A program made the translations under genes and the position numbers. The notes under the pieces are model-generated. The model made no database searches. It saw only the letters and a program-made list of their open reading frames with translations, and was not told where the DNA came from. From Verrucomicrobiaceae bacterium (GTDB lineage: Bacteria; Verrucomicrobiota; Verrucomicrobiia; Verrucomicrobiales; Verrucomicrobiaceae): a stretch of DNA of 64,000 nucleotides. Every line of letters begins with the position of its first letter. Positions within the stretch are counted from its first letter, which is position 1. The stretch lies in assembly GCA_024232965.1 (NCBI GenBank), contig JACKQF010000007.1, positions 124,001-188,000 of the forward strand. The letters are read 5' to 3'. Shown here piece by piece: positions 52,835-61,817 of this stretch.

Positions 52835-54009
52835 ACTCCAAGCATTCATTGCCAGGTGTCCGTCTGCCGGGCGCAACGGTCGCTACGATTGACCTCATGA
52901 GAGGTGTGTTGGCGATTCTTGTCTTGGTGGCGCACACGGTAGAGACGGCGCGTATTTCCGCGCACTTGCCGGTGACGGGGAAGGGATGCACTTGGCTGCC
53001 GACCCTCGTGATGCAGGGAGGGTTTTGGGTGGGTGGATTCTTTGTGCTGTCGGGGTTTTGTGTACATCTTTCAGTGAAGAAGTTGCTAGAACGTGGGCAG
53101 CCTTGGCTGCGTGAATATACCTGGGCACGCGCAACGCGGATTTATCCGATGTTTCTGCTGTCGCTGATCCTATTCGGGGCTAGTTGGCTGTGGCTGGGGC
53201 CTTACCCAGCGAATCAGGGGGGCGATCCCGTGGTTCGGGGCGCATGGCATTTGGTCATGCTGCAAGGGATCACCGGCGTGTTCCATGAATTGAAGCCCGC
53301 ATGGAGCCTGACGTACGAGATGATCTATTATGCTGCATGGCCTGCGCTGATTCTCCTGGCAGGCGGTCGTGTGGGCCGGGCGCTTTGGTTGGGGGCTGGT
53401 TTAGCGATGGCGGTGACCGCCGTGGTGGTGATTTTTTGGAAGGTCGCGCATGGCGGTAGCGCCGCATCGTGGTTGATTCCGTTTTGGCTGATTTCTGCGC
53501 AGTTTCTGCTGTGGTTGGGTGGGGCTTTTCTGGCGCATTCATGGTCGTGGGTTTCAGTATTGAATCTCCAGCGGTTGGGTGGGTTGGCGGTGCTGGGACT
53601 GATCGGCTTTTTTGGTTTGCAAGGCTGGCTCGTCCAACATGATGCGCGGCAGTGGATGCTGCTGCTTTGCGGGTATGCGGCTCTGCCATGCTGGTTGTTG
53701 TTGCTGGTTGCTTCGGCGCATTTTGAGCTTGTTACAAAATGGGGCTGGTTGGTTCGGCGCATGGCACTCCTGAGCTACCCGCTCTACTTGCTGCATCAGC
53801 TTGTCCTGGATGCAGCTTCACGTCTCTGGGAGTCGCCGACGCAGCCCATGACGTTTGGATTTTTGCTTGGCGCGTTCACTTTAGGGGTGGTGTGGCTCGC
53901 GGGGATTCCGGCGGAATGGTTGCTGCTCAGGTGGCGCTCGGTTTGGCTCAAAAAGATGGCGGCAGGCGGGTTGCAGGGCGGAGGCACTGCGGCCCATCCA
54001 GTGAACTGA
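52831..54009 (+). CDS. Membrane O-acyltransferase (acyltransferase 3)
   Basis: 392 residues; its ATG overlaps the previous stop by four bases. About ten helices. The first region, ATIDLMRGVLAILVLVAHTV, contains the conserved Arg/His used by OafA-type enzymes; GGFFVLSGFCVHLSVKKLL and the RATRIYP motif follow, then HELKPAWSLTYEMIYYAAWP. It would O-acetylate the glycan. A related acyltransferase lies at 63028. The acyl group is not proven. Confidence 0.9.
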   Translation: MNSKHSLPGVRLPGATVATIDLMRGVLAILVLVAHTVETARISAHLPVTGKGCTWLPTLVMQGGFWVGGFFVLSGFCVHLSVKKLLERGQPWLREYTWARATRIYPMFLLSLILFGASWLWLGPYPANQGGDPVVRGAWHLVMLQGITGVFHELKPAWSLTYEMIYYAAWPALILLAGGRVGRALWLGAGLAMAVTAVVVIFWKVAHGGSAASWLIPFWLISAQFLLWLGGAFLAHSWSWVSVLNLQRLGGLAVLGLIGFFGLQGWLVQHDARQWMLLLCGYAALPCWLLLLVASAHFELVTKWGWLVRRMALLSYPLYLLHQLVLDAASRLWESPTQPMTFGFLLGAFTLGVVWLAGIPAEWLLLRWRSVWLKKMAAGGLQGGGTAAHPVN

Positions 54010-55259
54010 TGGCACTGATCATGGATTCCCCTTCCCAGCGTCTGAGATTGCTGATCGTCAGCCATGCCTATGCTGCGATTGAAAATCGAAAGAAGATTCA
54101 AGCGCTCGGTCTGCTGGCGGATGTTGTTTGTGTGACGTCTGAGATCAGCCAAGAGGAGATTCTCGGTCAGTCTGCATCTGCTTTTGATAGCGATGACGAT
54201 GCGCCGGATCGGTCCTATCGGTTGGTTCGGTTGCCTCGCGTTGGTGCCTCGATCACTCGCTTTTACTATCGAGGACTGGGGGCTGTGATGCGTGATAGCG
54301 GTGCCTTTGATGCGGTTCTTGTTGAAAATGAACCTTGGGCAGTGGTCCTCTGGCAGGCCTGGTGGCAGTCTCGTCGTTCGCAACCACAGGCTGTCTTCGG
54401 GGAGTTTACCTGGGAGAACGTGACTCGCCCGGGCCTGCGTGGATTGATTCTTTCGACGGTGTATCGATTTGCGGCCCTGGTGCTGGACTTTGTGATCGGT
54501 GGGAACCGTGCTGCAGTGAATCTGTTCCGATGCTACGGATTAGATGAAGATGCGTCGGTCGTTTCTCCGCAGTTGGGGGTTGATACGGTCTCCCACAGTC
54601 CGGTGTCGATTGAAGAGAAGAAGGCCTTGCGACGGCAAAACGGCTTGCCTGCGGATGGAGTATTGCTTGGCTACTGCGGTCGTTTTGTTGAGGAGAAGGG
54701 ATTGCGCGAGCTCATTAATGCCTGCGTGGCGCTGCGGGAGCGGGGCTCGCCAGTCAATTTGGTGCTTTTGGGGGCGGGAAGTCTGTTGTCGGAATTCCAA
54801 ATGCGACAGCAGACTGCCCCATGGTTGCATCTCCTGCCGCCGCGTCCTCATACGGGCATTCCTTCGTTTCTTCAGATGCTGGATGTGTTTGTCTTGGGAA
54901 GCAAACCGGTGCGGGCCGATGGCGAGTGTTGGGAAGAGCAATTTGGTCATGTGTTGATCGAGGCGATGGCCTGTGGCGTGGTGACTCTGGGCGCGAACAG
55001 CGGTGCGATTCCGGAGGTGATTGGCGAAGAGCGTTTTGTGTTTCAGTGGGGGGACGTTGACGGCTTGGAAAAGATCCTGCGCCCACTTGTCGGAGATGCT
55101 GAGTTGCGCGAATCCACTTCAGCAAGCCAGCGCCAGCGGATTTGCGAGCTCTATACGCATGAGGCAGTCGCTGGCCAGTGGCTGGCATTTATCAGAAACC
55201 GCATTTTGGCTATGTCTGGACATATCGCACGGCGCCGTTCGGAGGCGGTCTCGGTCTAA
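54009..55259 (+). CDS. Glycosyltransferase family 4
   Basis: 416 residues from the ATG at 54009, overlapping the acyltransferase stop by one base (TGATG). C-terminal Rossmann half with the GT4 pattern: VLLGYCGRFVEEKGLRELIN, LVLLGAGSLLSEF, and FGHVLIEAMACGVVTLGANS (E-x7-E). The N-terminal half begins LRLLIVSHAYAAIENRKKI. It transfers a nucleotide-sugar-bound sugar to the growing unit. Donor and acceptor are unknown. Confidence 0.9.
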   Translation: MALIMDSPSQRLRLLIVSHAYAAIENRKKIQALGLLADVVCVTSEISQEEILGQSASAFDSDDDAPDRSYRLVRLPRVGASITRFYYRGLGAVMRDSGAFDAVLVENEPWAVVLWQAWWQSRRSQPQAVFGEFTWENVTRPGLRGLILSTVYRFAALVLDFVIGGNRAAVNLFRCYGLDEDASVVSPQLGVDTVSHSPVSIEEKKALRRQNGLPADGVLLGYCGRFVEEKGLRELINACVALRERGSPVNLVLLGAGSLLSEFQMRQQTAPWLHLLPPRPHTGIPSFLQMLDVFVLGSKPVRADGECWEEQFGHVLIEAMACGVVTLGANSGAIPEVIGEERFVFQWGDVDGLEKILRPLVGDAELRESTSASQRQRICELYTHEAVAGQWLAFIRNRILAMSGHIARRRSEAVSV

Positions 55260-55271
55260 TCTTTTGATAGC

Positions 55272-55997
55272 ATGAACCAACGACTTCATCTGGCGGCATC
55301 ACGATTTGAGCGACTGTCCCGCGACGCAACCGAGATCCTTTGCCAACCCGGTTGGATCCATATGGGTGAGCCACCGATTGATTGGGGGGCAGAAATTCGC
55401 GAGCAGTTTCGCTTTGGCCAATGGCTGGGTGGACTGCGTTTGTGGATGGCATCGCTTTATCGCCAGCGATTCCCCCGATACAGTGCGGCGGAGTTGGCAG
55501 AACTCTATGGAAGGTGTGAGTTTCGGGAGTTCTACTTCCAAGCGGGAGACCGGTTGGAGTTTGATGACAACACGTTTTCGATGATCGTTAGCGAGCACTT
55601 TTTCGAACATCTCTTTTTGGGGGATGCGATCGCACTGCTGCGCGAGTGCCACCGAATCCTGAAGCCGGGTGGGGTGATCCGAACATGTGTGCCAGACGCT
55701 GACCTGCGGACGTATGCGGCCGCAGAACCGCCAGGCTATCCATCGAGTCGTGTCCCATGGACCCACCATCAAAAGCATCTCAGTCGTTGGTCTGTGTATA
55801 GTCTCTCTGAGGCGCTGAAAATTGCGGGACTGGAGCCTGTGCCGGTGATGTGCTGCACCAAGGATGGCCAGTTTGTGAATGTCCTCCCAACCTCCGAGAC
55901 CGATGGGTATGCGGGTTGTTTGGAGCCGGAACTGATCTCCACTACTGCCTATTTCCGAAGACTGCCTTCACTGGTGGTCGATGGCATCAAAAGATAG
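55272..55997 (+). CDS. Methyltransferase-fold protein
   Basis: 241 residues. Class I SAM methyltransferase C-terminal pattern with the LEFDDNTFSMIVSEHFFEHL motif, then LRECHRILKPGGVIRTCVPD. The SAM-binding motif I is degenerate compared with family norms, so activity is not certain. It lies 12 bp after the GT4 gene. It probably modifies a sugar of the same glycan. Confidence 0.8.
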   Translation: MNQRLHLAASRFERLSRDATEILCQPGWIHMGEPPIDWGAEIREQFRFGQWLGGLRLWMASLYRQRFPRYSAAELAELYGRCEFREFYFQAGDRLEFDDNTFSMIVSEHFFEHLFLGDAIALLRECHRILKPGGVIRTCVPDADLRTYAAAEPPGYPSSRVPWTHHQKHLSRWSVYSLSEALKIAGLEPVPVMCCTKDGQFVNVLPTSETDGYAGCLEPELISTTAYFRRLPSLVVDGIKR

Positions 55998-56009
55998 TTG
56001 AGCTGCATC

Positions 56010-56744
56010 ATGTCTTATCGAGAAACCTTGTATCGCGATTACTCCGCAAATTTTGGTGGGGGCAAGACCTATGACGCTCAGTTGCAGTGGTCATCCTATG
56101 ATGTGGTTTACCAGGGCATGGTGCCGGAGAACAAAAAGGTGGTGGTTGCTGATCTGGGTTGCGGCAAGGGCGAGTGGCTTCAGTGGATGGGCGCACAGGG
56201 CATCAAACAACGCACGGGTGTGGACCTGTCGCCGGCGGATCTTGCGGTGGCGAAGATGAATGATGGCGGAGTGCAATGGGTGGAAGGCAGCTTGATGGAC
56301 TTCTTGGCTGACAATCCTGAGCACTTTGATATCCTTCATGCGAAAGACGTGGTGGAACACTTCACCAAGGACGAGTTCATCGAATTCTTGAGGGCCTGTC
56401 AAAAGGCGTTGCGACCGGGTGGGCAGCTCTGGTTGCTGACTTACAATGCGCAGAGTCCGCTTGCCGGGATGACCCGATACGGAGACTTTACCCACGAGAT
56501 CGGGCTGACGCCTGCCTCGATGGGTCAGTGCCTACGTGCTTGTGGCTTTGGGGAAATGCGGGTCGGCGGCTTTCACTACTGCTCTGGGTCGATCGGTGGG
56601 CAGGTGCGACGTTTGCTTGGCTTGGGGCTCTACGCGGTGGCCCGATTTTTGTTAAAGGTTCGCCATGGTGGAGGCGGGACCATGCGGGGTGTGGATCAAT
56701 ACAACGCACAACCCGACCTGATGGCGATTGCCCGCAAGGCCTGA
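56010..56744 (+). CDS. SAM-dependent methyltransferase
   Basis: 244 residues from the ATG at 56010; a TTG four codons earlier is less likely. Motif I is VADLGCGKGEWLQWMGAQGI, followed by VDLSPADLAVAKMN, and FDILHAKDVVEHFTKDEFIE, ALRPGGQLWLLTYNAQSP. A normal class I enzyme. Located 12 bp after another methyltransferase gene. Probably acts on a sugar or lipid-linked intermediate; substrate unknown. Confidence 0.88.
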   Translation: MSYRETLYRDYSANFGGGKTYDAQLQWSSYDVVYQGMVPENKKVVVADLGCGKGEWLQWMGAQGIKQRTGVDLSPADLAVAKMNDGGVQWVEGSLMDFLADNPEHFDILHAKDVVEHFTKDEFIEFLRACQKALRPGGQLWLLTYNAQSPLAGMTRYGDFTHEIGLTPASMGQCLRACGFGEMRVGGFHYCSGSIGGQVRRLLGLGLYAVARFLLKVRHGGGGTMRGVDQYNAQPDLMAIARKA

Positions 56745-56761
56745 TTCTTGTTCATTTCATT

Positions 56762-57544
56762 ATGCTGATCTATCTGAGAGAACTGATCGTGTCGCTGCCC
56801 CTGGCTTTGATTAAAGCTGGGAAAAACTTCGGTCTGAAGGGTGCGTGGCTGGCCTTTTGTGACATTGCGCTGACTTTCATCCCGGTGCCGGTGACTCTGC
56901 CCGGCTTTGGTGCCCTTTCACGGCGCAATGAGGCGCGTAGTTTGCTGGATAATTTTTGTCTGGGGGAATTGCGCTGTGATGATGTGGAGCAGGCCATCAG
57001 GACTTCACCAGCACCGCAGATCATCGACTTGGGGGTGAATCTGGGAATGAGCATTCGCTGGTGGTTTGCACTGAATGAAAAGGCCAGAGTCAGCGGGGTG
57101 GAGATGATGCAGGAGTCCCTGGACTACACGACCGATAGGCTGAAGGAGAGCCATCCTGGTTGCGAGTGGAACCCGCTCTGCTGCGCGGTGGCGGCGGCAG
57201 ATGCAGACAATATGGAGATCAGTTTCGGCGATCCTTTGGAGGGCACAACGAGTGCGAAGGACGCGACGGGTGGAACGAAACGAAGCGTCCCGGTGCGCAG
57301 TCTGGACAGTCTTTTTGCGACGAACACAGAGGAGATCCTGCTGCTAAAGTGCGATATCGAGGGCTTTGGCGGCTTTGCGATGCAGGGTGGTAGGGAGCTG
57401 CTGCGCAGAACGCGTTACGTAGTGACGGAGACGCACGGTGCGGATGAGATGGAACTGATGAGCAGGGAGCTAATGGCGGCAGGTTTCGTGCCGTTCCAGC
57501 TTTCCTCACGATCCCTTTGGTGGCGAAGACCGCAGTCGGTCTAG
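56762..57544 (+). CDS. FkbM family methyltransferase
   Basis: 260 residues. An N-terminal hydrophobic segment precedes a SAM-binding domain: APQIIDLGVNLGMSIRWWFA (motif I), VSGVEMMQESLDYT, and the FkbM signature VRSLDSLF plus LLLKCDIEGFGGFAMQGG. FkbM enzymes O-methylate sugars of glycans or small molecules. Its last 39 bp overlap the 3' end of the leftward heptosyltransferase-like gene, so convergent transcription crosses there. Confidence 0.86.
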   Translation: MLIYLRELIVSLPLALIKAGKNFGLKGAWLAFCDIALTFIPVPVTLPGFGALSRRNEARSLLDNFCLGELRCDDVEQAIRTSPAPQIIDLGVNLGMSIRWWFALNEKARVSGVEMMQESLDYTTDRLKESHPGCEWNPLCCAVAAADADNMEISFGDPLEGTTSAKDATGGTKRSVPVRSLDSLFATNTEEILLLKCDIEGFGGFAMQGGRELLRRTRYVVTETHGADEMELMSRELMAAGFVPFQLSSRSLWWRRPQSV

Positions 57545-58558
57545 CGTCAACTGGGCGACTTCTTCGACGCTCCATCGCTTCATGCATATCATCGGCTGCT
57601 GACTGTTTTGACAAGTATCAACGGGATGAGTGAATGCATCACAGGGCTGGCATTTCAGCGCGGGATCCCGCAGCAGCAAGAGCCGCTCAGGATGCCACGG
57701 CGGATCCCAGTTGGGGGTGGAAGGTCCATTGAAAATGAGACCGGGCAATCCCAGAGCGGAGGCGATGTTCATGGGGCCGCTGTTGTTGCCGATGAAGAAC
57801 TGGGCTCCTGCCATGAGCGATATGAAGGCCGCGAGACTTGCTGGCTTTTCCCGTCGCACCGCAGGCGGGAGAGCTTCCTCTTCGGGAACGTTTTGGGTGA
57901 TCCAGACGACGGGATGGCTTTGCACGAGTTCCTTGGCCAGTGCGACGTAGCGATCCATCGGCCAGCGCTTGTAGTCTCGGCTCGCACCCGGATGAATGAG
58001 AATGCCACAAGGCGTATCAGCACCGAAACTGCTGAGATCCGGCGCGGGCGGGCTGTCTGGGAGGGATGCGGTGTTGACTTTGAGATCTTGCAGCAGGGCC
58101 TTGGCGATCTGCCAGTTCTGCTTAGCGACGGAATCGTGCAGGGAGATGGCCACGCGATGTTGAATGAGGAAGCCAGTGAATCTCTTTTCCAACAGCGGGC
58201 CGACGATAGTACGCGCACCGCTGGCGCGGGCCATGATGTAGGAGGCATTGCCTTGGTCATCCGCGATCAGGCAGGCATCAGGGCGCAAGGCACGAAAGGT
58301 GCGGCAAAGTTTGAACAACTCGACCGGATGCCGCCAGGACTGATTGAACGCGCGGGTTTCATAGGTCAGCGTATCGACTTGGGGGCAGGTGACGCGGTAG
58401 AGTTGCTCTGCGACGGGGCTGGTGACGACTGTGATCTTGGCTTCAGGCATGGCTCGGGTAAGCGCCTGAACGGTGGGAAGAAAGACGACGTTGTCGCCGA
58501 GCTGGTTCACCTTGAAGATGAGCAGCTTGGGGGCGGCACTGGTATTGGCATCGACCAT
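57506..58558 (-). CDS. Glycosyltransferase family 9 (heptosyltransferase-like)
   Basis: 350 residues from 58558 (an ATG at 58588 is possible). GT9 landmarks: KLLIFKVNQLGDNVVFLPTV, ILIHPGASRDYKRWPMDRYV and, in the C-terminal half, GAQFFIGNNSGPMNIASALG followed by PSTPNWDPPWHPERLL. GT9 enzymes add heptose from ADP-heptose to a lipid A/core acceptor, consistent with hldA and gmhA nearby. The C-terminal CQPCDAFTHP stretch is a recognised GT9 feature. It is the only minus-strand gene in the cluster. Confidence 0.9.
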   Translation of the reverse strand: MVDANTSAAPKLLIFKVNQLGDNVVFLPTVQALTRAMPEAKITVVTSPVAEQLYRVTCPQVDTLTYETRAFNQSWRHPVELFKLCRTFRALRPDACLIADDQGNASYIMARASGARTIVGPLLEKRFTGFLIQHRVAISLHDSVAKQNWQIAKALLQDLKVNTASLPDSPPAPDLSSFGADTPCGILIHPGASRDYKRWPMDRYVALAKELVQSHPVVWITQNVPEEEALPPAVRREKPASLAAFISLMAGAQFFIGNNSGPMNIASALGLPGLIFNGPSTPNWDPPWHPERLLLLRDPALKCQPCDAFTHPVDTCQNSQQPMICMKRWSVEEVAQLTLDRLRSSPPKGS

Positions 58559-58596
58559 GAAAAGTGGGAACTCATAATCCCTATGCAATCCATTCT

Positions 58597-59583
58597 ATGA
58601 ATGCAACGACTCAATCATCTGAAATCCAACTACCCTCTCAAGAGCGGGCAATGGGTGTGTTTGGATGGCTCTGCTTTGCCGTAGCTGCGGTGCTGCTGAT
58701 CGCAGTTCAACCGTATGCAGCGGGGTATGGCACCTATCGCAAAACGCTGCTGGCGACGGTGCTGCAGCGCTGGGCCGATCCGACATGGCAACACGGGGCG
58801 CTGGCGCTCCCGATCGCGGTGTATTTTCTTTGGCGGGAGCGGGTCAAGATTTCTAGGGTGGCAGTCCGGCCAGCGGGGTGGGGGCTGATTGTGATTCTGT
58901 TCTCCGCGTTCCTCTACTACGTCGGTTACAAGGGGAACAACTATTACTTCGGCTTTGCCAGCGTGCAGTTGATGGTGGCGGGCGTCTGCGTGTGGATGTG
59001 GGGCTGGCAGCGGTTTAAGGCCTGCTTTTTTGCCTGGTTGATCCTGGGTTTTGCTTGGCCGCTGATTTTCCTGGAGGAATCGCTGGGGTTTCATCTGCGG
59101 CTGATCATGGTGAAGGCCTCTAGCGGTCTGCTGGAACTCCTGGGCGTGGGTGTGGTGCGCGAGGGCACGACGCTGATTTCGGCTCCAGACCCTGCACACG
59201 GGCGGGCGCTCGGTGCGGTGTTTAGCCTGAACGTTGAAGGGGCCTGTAGCGGGATGCGGTCACTCTTTGCGCTTTTGATGGTGGGGGCCATTTTCAGCTA
59301 TGTGAAGCAGCCAACTCTGTTTCGGCGGATATTCTTGTTCCTCTGGAGCTTTCCTCTGGCGGTGTTGGCGAATCTTTCGCGCATCATGGTGCTGCTGGGA
59401 GCGTCTGCGCTTTTTGGGCAGGCTTTTGCCGTGGGGGACGAACAGAAGGAGACTTCCAATTTTCACTTCCTCTCGGGCCTGGTTGTCTTCATGGTGGCGC
59501 TGATGGGATTGCAGGGCATTTCGTTTCTCATCAGTCGCATCTGGCGCAAGCGTCGGGTGACTAAAACTTCAATTTCAGCATGA
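58597..59583 (+). CDS. Exosortase (EpsH/Xrt family)
   Basis: 328 residues from 58597 with about eight to nine hydrophobic helices. The catalytic residues of exosortases are visible: C217 in VEGACSGMRSLF, R262 in LANLSRIMVLL and H290 in NFHFLSGLV. It cleaves C-terminal sorting signals (PEP-CTERM type) in the inner membrane and probably attaches proteins to the envelope. The next gene, EpsI, overlaps its stop (ATGA). No obvious PEP-CTERM protein is in the window, so targets are elsewhere. The exact Xrt subtype is not determined. Confidence 0.93.
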   Translation: MNATTQSSEIQLPSQERAMGVFGWLCFAVAAVLLIAVQPYAAGYGTYRKTLLATVLQRWADPTWQHGALALPIAVYFLWRERVKISRVAVRPAGWGLIVILFSAFLYYVGYKGNNYYFGFASVQLMVAGVCVWMWGWQRFKACFFAWLILGFAWPLIFLEESLGFHLRLIMVKASSGLLELLGVGVVREGTTLISAPDPAHGRALGAVFSLNVEGACSGMRSLFALLMVGAIFSYVKQPTLFRRIFLFLWSFPLAVLANLSRIMVLLGASALFGQAFAVGDEQKETSNFHFLSGLVVFMVALMGLQGISFLISRIWRKRRVTKTSISA

Positions 59584-60329
59584 ATCCGAAACCTCTTTTT
59601 GTCTTGGCTCTGGCAGTGATCTCACTGCTGGCCTGCCGCATTTCCCCGCAAGTTAGTAGCGGTGAGGGGGCGGGCGTGACCATGCGGTTACCGGTAGGCG
59701 TGAGTCGCTACATCGGCGATCCCGAAGAGCCCGACAAACTTGAGCGTGCCCTACTGCCAGAGGATACGCAGATTGTTAAAATGCGTTACCACACAGTGAC
59801 GTCAGATCCTGCACGCAAAGACGATGCACACGTAACGATCGTGTTGGCAGGGGCAGAACGTCGCAGTATCCATCGCCCAGAGGTGTGCCTCACGGGGCAG
59901 GGTTGGTCCATCCTTAATGCAGAGACGATCCCGGTCGAGATCCGACCCGGGCAGACGCTGAAGGTGCGTGATCTTTACATTGAAAAGCCGATTTACATGA
60001 ATGCGGGCGATACGAAGACGCGTCGCTTGAGGGCACACTATGTGTATTGGTTTGTGGGTACGGATGTTACCACCCCAAGCCATCTAGACCGGATTCTTTT
60101 GAGCACCTGGGACAGTGTCTTTCGCAATGTGAACCATCGTTGGGCCTATCCAAGCGTCATGGCCTATGTGACAGAGGGCTTCACCCCGGAAGAGATCGGA
60201 CAACGCACCCGGAACTCTGCGGAGACGATGGAAATGATCACGGGGCTCATCAAGGAATTGGTGCCGACTTTCCAAAGAGACTTCGCTCAACCCAAGGCGG
60301 TTGCGCTTGATGTCGCCGCGAAACACTGA
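59580..60329 (+). CDS. epsI: Exosortase-associated protein EpsI
   Basis: 249 residues, ATGA overlap with exosortase. One N-terminal helix (about 5-22) with signal-like residues, then the EpsI domain, with HRPEVCLTGQGWSILN, the HYVYWFVGTD strand and RNVNHRWAYPSVMAYVTEG. EpsI proteins occur with exosortases and are needed for polysaccharide export in some hosts; mechanism unknown. Only four bases separate it from larE. Confidence 0.88.
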   Translation: MNPKPLFVLALAVISLLACRISPQVSSGEGAGVTMRLPVGVSRYIGDPEEPDKLERALLPEDTQIVKMRYHTVTSDPARKDDAHVTIVLAGAERRSIHRPEVCLTGQGWSILNAETIPVEIRPGQTLKVRDLYIEKPIYMNAGDTKTRRLRAHYVYWFVGTDVTTPSHLDRILLSTWDSVFRNVNHRWAYPSVMAYVTEGFTPEEIGQRTRNSAETMEMITGLIKELVPTFQRDFAQPKAVALDVAAKH

Positions 60330-60333
60330 TGCT

Positions 60334-61164
60334 ATGACTGCTTTGACCGAAAATCTGAACGAAAAAGTAGAGGCGCTGCGGTGCTGGTTCCGTCAGCACA
60401 AGGGCGTCGCTGTGGCGTTTTCGGGTGGGGTGGACAGTTCGTTGGTGCTCAAGATTGCAGTGGATGAGTTGGGGGGCGATTCTGTTTTGGCTGTGATGGC
60501 TATCTCCCCAAGTCTGCCCACTCGAGATCGGAATGAAGCTCTGCGTGTTGCTGCTGAGATTGGTGTCACGGTGGAGATGATTGACACCCAAGAGACGCAG
60601 GATCCTCGCTACCAAGCGAACCCAGCCAATCGTTGTTACTATTGCAAAGAGCATGTCTATGGCGATGTGGCGACGCTCGCGGCAGGGCGGGAGATCCCGA
60701 TGGTAGTCGATGGAATGAATCGCGAAGACACGCTCGACGTTCGTCCAGGACGTGCTGCGGCGATGAAACAAGGGGTGCGCAGTCCACTGTCTGAGTTGGG
60801 CTTTTCCAAAGACGAGGTGCGCGCGGCTGCGCGATCTCTGGGGTTGCCGAATTGGAATAAGCCAGCGGCGGCTTGTCTGGCGTCTCGTGTCGCTTATGGT
60901 CTGCCTGTCAGCGATGGCTTACTGAGTAGGATCGAACGTGCGGAAGATGTGCTGCATGCGTTGGGGTTCAACGAATCTCGCGTGAGGCATCATGGGGATG
61001 TGGCGCGGATCGAGGTGCCAATAAGCGAGCATCGTCGAATGGCGGAGATGGGCCAAGCGGTGGCAGCGGAAATCCGACGCTTTGGTTGGCAATATGTGAC
61101 CTTAGACTTGGATGGTCTCCAACACGGCAGCATGAACCGGGTGCTGGGCAAGAAGCAATCATGA
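60334..61164 (+). CDS. larE: Nickel-pincer cofactor sulfur transferase LarE
   Basis: 276 residues from 60334. ATP-pyrophosphatase PP-loop SGGVDSS (30-36); the sulfur-insertion Cys is C181 in the NKPAAACLASRVAYG motif; C101 and C104 lie in the RCYYCKEHVYG motif. LarE adds sulfur to the pyridinium-3,5-biscarboxylic acid mononucleotide made by LarB. The three-Cys pattern resembles LarE enzymes reported to bind an iron-sulfur cluster rather than sacrifice one Cys; this is inference. It is 4 bp after epsI and overlaps larB (ATGA). Confidence 0.94.
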   Translation: MTALTENLNEKVEALRCWFRQHKGVAVAFSGGVDSSLVLKIAVDELGGDSVLAVMAISPSLPTRDRNEALRVAAEIGVTVEMIDTQETQDPRYQANPANRCYYCKEHVYGDVATLAAGREIPMVVDGMNREDTLDVRPGRAAAMKQGVRSPLSELGFSKDEVRAAARSLGLPNWNKPAAACLASRVAYGLPVSDGLLSRIERAEDVLHALGFNESRVRHHGDVARIEVPISEHRRMAEMGQAVAAEIRRFGWQYVTLDLDGLQHGSMNRVLGKKQS

Positions 61165-61817
61165 TGGCTGGCGTAAACGCAGACGTTCAAAGGCTGGCTC
61201 GCCAAGGCCTGCCGGAGGTCGTTTATGCTGCGGGCAAGACAGTAGCACAGGTTCAGGCGGCGGTATCAGCTTTGCATGCGGCCAACGGTTGCGTTCTGGC
61301 GACTCGTGTTTCCCCAGCAGTGGCGGCAGTCTTATCCACGGAGGGCGCAGTTTATGATGAGATCTCCCAAGTCTGGAGTCGCGGTGCTTTGCCGCAGATG
61401 GCGGAGGTTGCGCCGGTCGCAGTCATTTGTGCAGGGACGTCAGATTTACCAGTGGCCGAGGAAGCGGCGCGGGTTCTCGAGTTTGGTGGGGTAGAGGTAT
61501 TGCGTGTCGTGGATGTCGGCGTGGCCGGATTGCATCGTTTGTTGAAGCGGGTCGAGGAAATTCAGCGCTGCAGTGTGGTCATCGTTGTCGCGGGAATGGA
61601 CGGGGCTTTGCCGTCTGTGGTCGGTGGCTTGGTGCGCCAGCCAGTGATCGCGGTGCCGACCAGCGTGGGTTATGGCGCGAGCCTTCAAGGCATCGCAGCG
61701 TTATTGACGATGCTGAATTCATGCGCTGCGGGACTTGCTGTGGTGAATATTGACAACGGCTTTGGAGCGGCGGTGCATGCGCTGCGCATTTTGCTTGGCC
61801 AAGGGATTTTGAAATGA
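61161..61817 (+). CDS. larB: Nickel-pincer cofactor carboxylase LarB
   Basis: 218 residues starting in an ATGA overlap with larE. The AIR-carboxylase-like core shows QGLPEVVYAAGKTVAQV, VAVICAGTSDLPVAEEAARV, VVIVVAGMDGALPSVVGGLV and PTSVGYGASLQGIAALLTML. LarB carboxylates and hydrolyses nicotinic acid adenine dinucleotide to the biscarboxylated mononucleotide. The N-terminal part is a little shorter than usual LarB, but the catalytic domain is complete. Confidence 0.94.
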   Translation: MMAGVNADVQRLARQGLPEVVYAAGKTVAQVQAAVSALHAANGCVLATRVSPAVAAVLSTEGAVYDEISQVWSRGALPQMAEVAPVAVICAGTSDLPVAEEAARVLEFGGVEVLRVVDVGVAGLHRLLKRVEEIQRCSVVIVVAGMDGALPSVVGGLVRQPVIAVPTSVGYGASLQGIAALLTMLNSCAAGLAVVNIDNGFGAAVHALRILLGQGILK

